24,631 bases of DNA. Source: Paracoccaceae bacterium (GTDB lineage Bacteria; Pseudomonadota; Alphaproteobacteria; Rhodobacterales; Rhodobacteraceae). Within the stretch, counting starts at the first letter, position 1, and each line of letters begins with the position of its first letter. Below, in pieces: positions 7,847 through 13,894 of this stretch. The notes beneath the pieces were generated by a model. The model saw nothing but the letters and a program-made list of their open reading frames with translations. It ran no database searches and had not been told where the DNA came from. The stretch is taken from NCBI GenBank assembly GCA_027030435.1, contig JALVEX010000329.1, positions 1-24,631 on the forward strand, given 5' to 3'. Made by a program: the position numbers and the translations under genes.

Positions 7847-7857
7847 GGAGGAGCATC

Positions 7858-9114
7858 ATGCAGGGCATGCGGCAACAGGCGGAGCGGCTGTTTCGCGCCG
7901 GGGTGGCGGCGGCCGATCCCGTGCGCGCGGTCGAGGCCGCGCTTGCCCGCCGCCCGCTCGCGCCGCCGCCCGAAGGAGGCGTTATCCATGTGATCGCGGT
8001 GGGCAAGGCGGCGCGCGGCATGGCGGCGGCGGCGTTGCCGCACGTTTCCGCGTCGGGCCGGGCGCTGGTGGTGACGAACCGGGAAAACGCCCGCCCGCTC
8101 GAAGGTGCCGAGGTGATGGCCGCGGGCCACCCGGTGCCCGATGAGGCGGGGCGCGCCGCCGCCCGCGCGGTGATCGCCCTCCTCGGGCAGGCCGGCGCGC
8201 GCGATCGCATCCTGGCGCTGATCAGCGGCGGCGGATCGGCCCTCTTGCCCGCGCCGGTGGAAGGGATCACGCTTGCCGAGAAGGCGGAGGTGAACCGCCT
8301 GCTGCTCGGCTCCGGCGCCGATATTCACGCCATGAACCTCGTGCGCCAGCAGCTTTCGCGCCTGAAGGGCGGGGGATTCCTGGCGCTCGCCGCCCCGGCG
8401 GGGGTGCGCGCGCTCCTGATTTCCGATGTGATCGGCGATGATCCGCGCGTGATCGCGAGCGGCCTGACGGCCCCGCCTCTCGGCACCCGCGCCGAGGCCC
8501 GCGCCCTGTTGGAGCGCCTCGGGATCCGGGAGGCGCTGCCCGAGGCGGTGCGCGCGCATCTGGAGCGGCCCGAGCCGCCCGCTTCGCCTCTCCCCGAAGC
8601 CGATAACGAGATCATCGCCTCCAACGCCGCGAGCCTTGCCGCCATGGCGCGGTCAGCAGGGGCGGATGAAGGCGAGGCGGCGCATGTGCGTGTGTTTCCC
8701 GAGCCGCTCACCGGCGATGTGGCCGATGCCGCGCGGCGGATCATGGATTTCGCCGGCTCCGGCCCCGGGATCTGCCTTTTCGGCGGCGAAACCACCGTGC
8801 GGCTTGGCGGGCCGGGCAAGGGCGGGCGCAATCAGGAACTGGCGCTGCGCCTTGCGCTCCTCGCCGAAGCGGAGGGCTGGCGCGATTACGCCTTCCTTTC
8901 GGGCGGCACCGACGGGCGCGACGGCCCCACCGATGCTGCCGGCGGGCTGGTGGATGCCGCCACCCCGGCCCGCATTCGTGCCGCCCGTATCGATCCGCAG
9001 GCCGAGCTTGCGCAAAACGACAGCTACCACGCCCTGAAGGCCGCCGGCGATCTCCTGATCACCGGCCCCACCGGCACCAACGTTGCCGATCTTCAGGTGT
9101 TGATCCGGGGATGA
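7858..9114 (+). CDS. Type II glycerate kinase (MOFRL family)
   Basis: This 418-residue protein belongs to the glycerate 2-kinase (DUF4147/MOFRL, GckA/TtuD-like) family, which phosphorylates D-glycerate to 2-phosphoglycerate with ATP in the cytoplasm, in glyoxylate, serine or tartrate breakdown. Visible blocks are VGKAARGMAAAAL, the GHPVPDEAG segment, LISGGGSALLPAPVEGITL, LLISDVIGDDP, LFGGETTV with GRNQELALRLAL, and the C-terminal SGGTDGRDGPTDAAGG plus NDSYHAL and TGPTGTNVADL blocks. Some relatives are annotated as hydroxypyruvate reductase, an old misnaming in part of the family. I chose ATG 7858 because GGGAGGAG stands just upstream; a GTG at 7831 has no such site. It lies 60 bases after copZ without any evident functional link to copper. 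Confidence 0.9.
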   Translation: MQGMRQQAERLFRAGVAAADPVRAVEAALARRPLAPPPEGGVIHVIAVGKAARGMAAAALPHVSASGRALVVTNRENARPLEGAEVMAAGHPVPDEAGRAAARAVIALLGQAGARDRILALISGGGSALLPAPVEGITLAEKAEVNRLLLGSGADIHAMNLVRQQLSRLKGGGFLALAAPAGVRALLISDVIGDDPRVIASGLTAPPLGTRAEARALLERLGIREALPEAVRAHLERPEPPASPLPEADNEIIASNAASLAAMARSAGADEGEAAHVRVFPEPLTGDVADAARRIMDFAGSGPGICLFGGETTVRLGGPGKGGRNQELALRLALLAEAEGWRDYAFLSGGTDGRDGPTDAAGGLVDAATPARIRAARIDPQAELAQNDSYHALKAAGDLLITGPTGTNVADLQVLIRG

Positions 9115-9242
9115 GGCGGCGGTTTTCGCCTGCCGTTCCGCCGCCCGGCCAAGATGCCGCATCCACCCTCGCCGCTTGGCAGGGTAAGGGCCATGTGCGA
9201 GGATCAGGAAGCGCGCATGTCCGGGATCCGGGAGTAACAAAG

Positions 9243-9899
9243 ATGAACTGGATTGAGAGATTTCAGGGCCTCTCCGGGCTCGCCCCCGCGCTGCGCGATC
9301 TGCTGACGGCGGAATCGAGCATCATTCAGATCCCGGCCGGCGAGCAGATCTTCGGGCCGGGGCGGGAGGCGGAGAATCTGCTGCTCCTGCTCGAGGGCAC
9401 GGTGCGTGTGCAGCAGACCACGGAGCACGGCCGTGAAATCGTGCTCTACCGGGTGCAGGCAGGCGAATCCTGCGTGATGACAACCGCCTGCCTCCTCTCC
9501 CACGAAAGCTACACGGCCGAGGGCGTTGCCGAAACCGCGGTGCGCGCGGCGGCGATCCCGCGCGCGGTGTTCGATCGCCTTCTGGCCGAAAGCGCCGAGT
9601 TTCGCGATTTCGTCTTTGCCGCCTATTCGCGCCGCATTTCGGATCTGTTCTACGTGATCGAGGAAATCGCCTTTCGCCGGATCGATATCCGGCTGGCGCA
9701 GAAGCTCCTGAAACTGGCCGACGGAAATGGCGAAATCCACGCCACCCATCACGATCTTGCCGCCGAGCTTGGCACCGCGCGCGAGGTGATTTCCCGCCAG
9801 TTGCAGGAATTCCGCCGCCGCGGATGGATCGAGGCGCGACGCGGAGAAGTCCGGCTGCTTGAGCATAGCGAGCTGGAAAAGCTCGCGAATTCGGCCTGA
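9243..9899 (+). CDS. Crp/Fnr-family transcriptional regulator
   Basis: This 218-residue protein has the Crp/Fnr layout: an N-terminal cyclic-nucleotide-binding-like beta-barrel (about 20-115), a long dimerisation helix (about 118-145) and a C-terminal winged helix (about 150-212). The recognition helix reads GTAREVISRQLQEF, with the E-x-x-S-R pattern of FNR-type proteins (E181, S184, R185). The N-terminal cysteines that hold the FNR iron-sulfur cluster are absent. The only cysteines are C77 and C83, in GESCVMTTACLL within the sensor barrel, a C-x5-C pair that could be a thiol switch. The residues of the Crp cAMP pocket are not obvious. ATG 9243 is preceded by GGGAG 8 bases away; the open frame starts earlier, but that part is unlike the family. 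It stands just before the sulfur genes and is the obvious local regulator. Confidence 0.9.
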   Translation: MNWIERFQGLSGLAPALRDLLTAESSIIQIPAGEQIFGPGREAENLLLLLEGTVRVQQTTEHGREIVLYRVQAGESCVMTTACLLSHESYTAEGVAETAVRAAAIPRAVFDRLLAESAEFRDFVFAAYSRRISDLFYVIEEIAFRRIDIRLAQKLLKLADGNGEIHATHHDLAAELGTAREVISRQLQEFRRRGWIEARRGEVRLLEHSELEKLANSA

Positions 9900-9967
9900 G
9901 AGGCGTTTATCCCCCGGCGCGCGATCCCGGATGCTCTGCGGCGTGTTGGCGCGGGCAGGCGCGCTCC

Positions 9968-10010
9968 GTGACAAGATCACATACCAAATTCGATTTTTTG
10001 CATATATACT
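9968..10010 (+). promoter_or_regulatory. AT-rich promoter with Crp/Fnr-like dyad upstream of the sulfur genes
   Basis: In GC-rich surroundings the 40 bases from 9970 are strikingly AT-rich. GTGA-N5-TCAC (9968-9980) is a clean dyad with Crp-like half-sites, one base short of the usual N6. A -10 candidate, TATACT (10005-10010) or the overlapping TATATA (10003-10008), lies downstream and no good -35 box is present. The dyad centre would fall about 41-43 bases before the transcription start, the position of a class II activator. The likely binder is the Crp/Fnr protein encoded immediately upstream. Confidence 0.45.
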
Positions 10011-10048
10011 GTTGGCGCGAACGGATTCGAAAACAAGGAAACGCGAAC

Positions 10049-10204
10049 ATGCCCGAACGGATCGGATGGGCCCGCGTCTCGGGGGGGATTTCGATCACCT
10101 TTCAAGGCGCGCTGGCCGGCGGGGCGGGGGCCCCGGAGAAACGGAAATCTGAGAGAGATGGAGATGACCGGCGCTTCCCGGCCCGGCGGGAGGCACAGGC
10201 ATGA
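10049..10204 (+). CDS. Possible 51-codon small ORF leading into the YeeE gene
   Basis: An ATG at 10049 has AAGGAA 8 bases upstream and opens a 51-codon frame. Its TGA overlaps the ATG of the next gene as ATGA (10201-10204), the arrangement of translationally coupled genes. The peptide begins MPERIGWARVSGGIS and becomes very charged and Arg-rich towards the end (EKRKSERDGDDRRF). I recognise no family. It fills most of the leader between the putative promoter and the transporter gene, so it could be a coupling or leader peptide rather than a functional protein. It may equally be a chance frame in GC-rich DNA. The whole 301-base gap 9900-10200 otherwise holds only the promoter region. Confidence 0.3.
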   Translation: MPERIGWARVSGGISITFQGALAGGAGAPEKRKSERDGDDRRFPARREAQA

Positions 10205-10632
10205 CAACCGAATTCACACCCTACGCTGCCCTCATCGGCGGCGCGATGATCGGCACGGCTTCGGTGCTGCTGATGCTGCTGCATGGCCGGATATTCGGCG
10301 CCACCGGGATCCTGGCCGGCATCCTGTTTCCCGCCGGCGCGCGGGACTGGAGCTGGCGGGTGATGGTGGTGCTCGGCATGGTGAGCGCGCCGCTCGTCTA
10401 TCTCCTTTTCGCCGGCCGTTTCCCGCCCATCCAGTCGGTGGCCAGCGTGCCCTGGCAGGTGGTGGGCGGGTTTCTCGTCGGCATCGGGGTGACGATCGGC
10501 TCGGGCTGCACCTCGGGCCATGGTGTTTGCGGCATGGCGCGGCTCTCGAAGCGCTCGATCGCCGCCACGCTCACCTTCATGGCTTCAACCGCGCTCACGG
10601 TCTATGTGATGCGCCACGTGCTGGGGGGCTGA
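10201..10632 (+). CDS. YeeE/YedE-family sulfur transport protein, first half
   Basis: This 143-residue membrane protein is a half-size YeeE/YedE (PF04143) protein of the PmpA type. It has about four hydrophobic segments. The signature block IGSGCTSGHGVCGMARLSKRS lies near 99-119; in the thiosulfate importer YeeE/TsuA conserved cysteines of this kind line the sulfur passage. The likely role is movement of thiosulfate or another reduced sulfur species across the inner membrane, together with the next gene product. GGGAGG ends 7 bases before the ATG. It is followed after 3 bases by the second half-protein, so the two are coupled. Substrate and direction are not known from sequence. Confidence 0.9.
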   Translation: MTTEFTPYAALIGGAMIGTASVLLMLLHGRIFGATGILAGILFPAGARDWSWRVMVVLGMVSAPLVYLLFAGRFPPIQSVASVPWQVVGGFLVGIGVTIGSGCTSGHGVCGMARLSKRSIAATLTFMASTALTVYVMRHVLGG

Positions 10633-10635
10633 GGG

Positions 10636-11079
10636 ATGCGTCTGATTTCCGCTTATCTCCTCGGCCTTCTCTTTGGCCTCGGGATCACCATATCGGGTAT
10701 GGGCAACCCGGCGAAGGTGGTGAATTTCTTCGATGTGGCCGGCAGCTGGGATCCGAGCCTCGCCTTCGTGATGGCGGGGGCGCTTGCGATCACCTTCATC
10801 GGCTATCGCCTCGTGCTGGCCCGCCCGCGCCCTTTGCAGGAGGATCGCTTCTTCCTGCCCACCAGCCGGGTGATCGATGCCCGCCTTCTGGGCGGCGCGG
10901 TGATCTTCGGCATCGGCTGGGGCATCTCGGGCTTCTGCCCCGGCGGCGCGCTGCCGGTGATCGGCACTTTCAATGCCGATGTGCTGATTTTCACCGCCGC
11001 GATGCTGGCCGGCATCCTGGCCGCCCGCCTGATGCTGAAACGAAGAGAACTGGCCCTGGCGGCCCGCAGCGCCGCCTGA
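10636..11079 (+). CDS. YeeE/YedE-like protein, second half (DUF6691/PmpB type)
   Basis: This 147-residue membrane protein pairs with the preceding one. It begins RLISAYLLGLLFGLGITISGMGNPAKVVNFFDV, the typical start of DUF6691/PmpB proteins, and carries GIGWGISGFCPGGAL near 91-105, the second cysteine block of the YeeE fold. About four hydrophobic segments are visible, and the C-terminus is basic (LKRRELALAARSAA), probably cytoplasmic. In full-length YeeE proteins both cysteine blocks are in one chain; here they are split over two genes 3 bases apart, suggesting an obligate heteromer. The persulfide dioxygenase-like gene follows after 39 bases. Confidence 0.9.
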   Translation: MRLISAYLLGLLFGLGITISGMGNPAKVVNFFDVAGSWDPSLAFVMAGALAITFIGYRLVLARPRPLQEDRFFLPTSRVIDARLLGGAVIFGIGWGISGFCPGGALPVIGTFNADVLIFTAAMLAGILAARLMLKRRELALAARSAA

Positions 11080-11118
11080 GCGCCTGCACCTGCAAGATAT
11101 TCGGATGAGGAGGACCAC

Positions 11119-12018
11119 ATGAAGGATACCGCCATGAAATACCCGGTTGACATGAGCATCAAGCCGGAAGTCACCGGCTTTTTCGACGAAGACACCAACA
11201 CCATCTCCTATGTGGTGAAGGATCCGAATTCCAACGCCTGCGCGGTGGTGGATTCGGTGCTCGATCTCGATTACGCAGCCGGGCGCACCGCCTATGAGCA
11301 CGCCGACAGGATCATCGATTTCATCCGCGATAACGATCTCGATCTCAAGCTTCAGATCGAAACCCACGTGCACGCCGATCACCTCTCCGCCGCGCCCTAC
11401 ATCCAGGAAAAGCTCGGCGGCAAGATCGCGATCGGCAAAAACATCGCCATCGTGCAGGACGTCTTCGGCAAGGTGTTCAACGAGGGCACCGAATTCCAGC
11501 GCGACGGCAGCCAGTTCGATATCCTGTTCGAGGATGGCGACACCTACGAGATCGGCACCATGAAGGGCTTCGCCATGCACACACCGGGCCACACGCCCGC
11601 CTGCATGACCCATGTGATCGGCGATGCCGCCTTCGTGGGCGATACGCTCTTCATGCCCGACATGGGCTCGGCGCGGGCCGATTTCCCCGGCGGCGACGCC
11701 GGCCAGCTCTACGACAGCGTGCAGAAGATCCTCGCGCTGCCCGACGACATGCGCCTCTTCATGTGCCACGATTATGCTCCCGGCGGGCGCGAGATCATGT
11801 GGGAAACCACGGTGAAGGAAGAGAAGGAAAACAATATCCACTTCGGCCACGGCACCTCGAAGGAGGAATTCATCAGGATGCGCCAGGAGCGCGATGCCCA
11901 GCTCGACATGCCGCGCCTGATCATCCCCTCGATCCAGGTCAACATGCGCGCGGGCGAGTTCCCGCCGCCGGATGAGAAGGGCGATGTTTTCCTGAAGGTG
12001 CCGATCAACAAGCTCTGA
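11119..12018 (+). CDS. Persulfide dioxygenase-like metallo-beta-lactamase-fold protein
   Basis: This 299-residue cytoplasmic protein has the metallo-beta-lactamase fold. The metal motifs are THVHADH (82-88), TPGHTP (155-160, His158), GDTLF (174-178, Asp175) and His217 in MCHDY. By analogy with ETHE1, His83, His158 and Asp175 would bind the single catalytic iron. It resembles the Blh/PDO group, which oxidises glutathione persulfide to sulfite. The sequence is longer than ETHE1 (about 250 residues) at its C-terminus, as in Blh-like members. The start has GAGGAGG 5 bases upstream; a second in-frame ATG lies five codons on. The adjacent SQR gene would supply persulfide as substrate, which strongly supports the call over a glyoxalase II or lactonase function. 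Confidence 0.9.
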   Translation: MKDTAMKYPVDMSIKPEVTGFFDEDTNTISYVVKDPNSNACAVVDSVLDLDYAAGRTAYEHADRIIDFIRDNDLDLKLQIETHVHADHLSAAPYIQEKLGGKIAIGKNIAIVQDVFGKVFNEGTEFQRDGSQFDILFEDGDTYEIGTMKGFAMHTPGHTPACMTHVIGDAAFVGDTLFMPDMGSARADFPGGDAGQLYDSVQKILALPDDMRLFMCHDYAPGGREIMWETTVKEEKENNIHFGHGTSKEEFIRMRQERDAQLDMPRLIIPSIQVNMRAGEFPPPDEKGDVFLKVPINKL

Positions 12019-12099
12019 GCCCCGGGGAGGGGCATCATGGCCGGGGGCACGTCTGCGCGCCCGGCCTGTTTACACATGCAAGGAGGAGGAAACGCGCGC

Positions 12100-13782
12100 A
12101 TGGATATTCGCAGGATAAACGAGGAGATCTCGGTTTCGCCGCAGATCACGCCGGAAGATGTGAAGGCGATCAGCGAGGCGGGCTTCCGTTCGATCATCTG
12201 CAACCGCCCCGATGGCGAGGCGCCCGATCAGCCCAATTTCGAGGAGATCGAGAAGGCGGCGAAGAACGCGGGGCTGGAGACCCGCTGGATCCCGATCTCG
12301 GGCGGCATGGTGAGTGACGAGGATGTGGAGGCCTTCCGCAAGGCGCTGGCCGAACTGCCCAGGCCCATCTTGGGCTACTGCCGCACCGGCACCCGCACCA
12401 CCACGCTGTGGTCGCTGGCGCAGGCTGGGAAGATGGAGCCGACCGAGATCCTCGCCGCCACCAAGGCCGCGGGCTATGACATGGGCGGCGTGGTGCGCCG
12501 TATCCTGAACGGCGGCAAGACGCCTACGGATGAGGGCGACGCGAAATTCGATGTGGTGATCGTGGGCGCCGGCGCGGGCGGCATTGCCGTGGCCGCGAGC
12601 CTGCTGAAGCGGCGCGCCGATCTCGAGATCGCGCTCATCGATCCCGCCGATGTGCATTACTATCAGCCCGGTTTCACGCTGGTGGGGGGCGGGGTGTTTG
12701 ATCCTGCCGTCACGGCGCGAACCATGGCTTCGCTGATCCCCAAGGGGGTGCACTGGATCAAGTCCGCCGTTGCCGCCTTCGAGCCGCAGAACAATGCGGT
12801 GATCCTCGATGGCTGCCGGGTGGTGAAATACGATCGTCTGATCGTCACCCCGGGGCTGAAGCTCGACTGGGACGCCATCGAGGGGCTGACGGAAACCCTG
12901 GGCAAGAACGGCGTGACATCGAACTACCGTTACGATCTCGCGCCTTACACCTGGCAACTCGTGCAGGAGATGAAGCGCGGGCGGGCCATCTTCACCCAGC
13001 CGCCGATGCCGATCAAATGCGCCGGCGCGCCGCAGAAGGCGATGTATCTCTCGGCCGATCACTGGTATCGCAACGGGGTGCTGAAGGATATCGAGGTGGA
13101 TTTCCGCAATGCCGGCGGGGTGCTGTTCGGCATCAAGGAATATGTGCCGGCGCTGATGAAATATGTGGAGCGCTACGGCGCGAAGCTCAATTTCTTCAAC
13201 AATCTGGTGGCCGTTGACGGCGCCGCGAAGAAGGCGGTGTTCGAAGTGGCGAAGCCCGATACCGAGAAGGAGCGCGTCGAGGTCGAGTTCGACATGATGC
13301 ATGTCTGCCCGCCCCAGACGGCCCCCGATTTCATCCGCGTCTCGCCTCTGGCCGATGCCGCCGGCTGGGTGGATGTGGACAAGGAAACCCTGCGTCATAC
13401 CCAATATGAAAACATCTGGGCACTGGGCGACGTGATGAACGCCCCCAATGCGAAAACCGCCGCCGCCGCGCGCAAGCAGGCGCCGGTGGTGGCCGATAAC
13501 GTTGTGGCCGATATCGAAGGGAAGCCCGCCATCAGCGCCTATGATGGCTACGGCTCCTGCCCGCTCACGGTGGAGCGGGGCAAGATCGTGCTGGCGGAAT
13601 TCGGCTATGGCGGCAAGCTGCTGCCGAGCTTCCCGAAATTCGTCATCAACGGCCAGAAGCCTTCGCGCGCGGCATGGTTCCTCAAGGAAAAGATGCTGCC
13701 GCCGATCTACTGGAAGGCCATGCTGAAGGGCAAGGAATGGATGGCCAGCCCCGAGAAGGTGACGGTCAGCGATCAGGGCTGA
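12100..13782 (+). CDS. DUF442–sulfide:quinone oxidoreductase fusion protein
   Basis: This 560-residue protein has two parts. Residues 1-about 140 are a DUF442 (PTP-like/rhodanese-like) domain that starts DIRRINEEISVSPQI and has an active-site loop CRTGTR (94-99). Residues about 150-560 are a type II (human SQOR-like) sulfide:quinone oxidoreductase: FAD motif VIVGAGAGG (153-161), the two redox cysteines C307 in KCAGAPQKAMYL and C403 in HVCPPQTAPDF, a second FAD block ALGDVMNAPNAKTAAA (441-456) and YGSCPLT (484-490). The C-terminus is hydrophobic and basic, suited to membrane attachment. It should oxidise sulfide, reduce quinone and pass the sulfane sulfur to a thiol. AAGGAGGAGGAA lies about 9 bases before ATG 12100; an alternative ATG at 12037, also with a Shine-Dalgarno-like sequence, would add 21 atypical residues. 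Confidence 0.92.
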   Translation: MDIRRINEEISVSPQITPEDVKAISEAGFRSIICNRPDGEAPDQPNFEEIEKAAKNAGLETRWIPISGGMVSDEDVEAFRKALAELPRPILGYCRTGTRTTTLWSLAQAGKMEPTEILAATKAAGYDMGGVVRRILNGGKTPTDEGDAKFDVVIVGAGAGGIAVAASLLKRRADLEIALIDPADVHYYQPGFTLVGGGVFDPAVTARTMASLIPKGVHWIKSAVAAFEPQNNAVILDGCRVVKYDRLIVTPGLKLDWDAIEGLTETLGKNGVTSNYRYDLAPYTWQLVQEMKRGRAIFTQPPMPIKCAGAPQKAMYLSADHWYRNGVLKDIEVDFRNAGGVLFGIKEYVPALMKYVERYGAKLNFFNNLVAVDGAAKKAVFEVAKPDTEKERVEVEFDMMHVCPPQTAPDFIRVSPLADAAGWVDVDKETLRHTQYENIWALGDVMNAPNAKTAAAARKQAPVVADNVVADIEGKPAISAYDGYGSCPLTVERGKIVLAEFGYGGKLLPSFPKFVINGQKPSRAAWFLKEKMLPPIYWKAMLKGKEWMASPEKVTVSDQG

Positions 13783-13803
13783 AACGCCGCCCGTGAAAAA
13801 GGG

Positions 13804-13825
13804 CCGGGGCGGGCGATCGCCCCGG
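13804..13825. other. GC stem-loop between SQR and SulP genes
   Basis: A perfect 8-bp stem, CCGGGGCG (13804-13811) with CGCCCCGG (13818-13825), closes a 6-base loop. The plus strand has no T tract after it. The T tract (AAAAA of the plus strand at 13796-13800) lies on the side that would serve minus-strand transcription, where no gene ends. It could reduce read-through into the SulP gene or mark a processing site. Confidence 0.35.
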
Positions 13826-13894
13826 TCGCAAGAAGAAATTTGAAAGCGCCCGCACAGGCCGGGCTGCCGATCCCCGCAACAGAAGAGCACCTGC

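Noticed and set aside
12037..12099. Upstream start for the DUF442-SQR protein
   Set aside because: ATG 12037 has a GGGGAGGGG nearby, but the added 21 residues are unlike the family, and ATG 12100 has a strong Shine-Dalgarno sequence and the typical DUF442 start.
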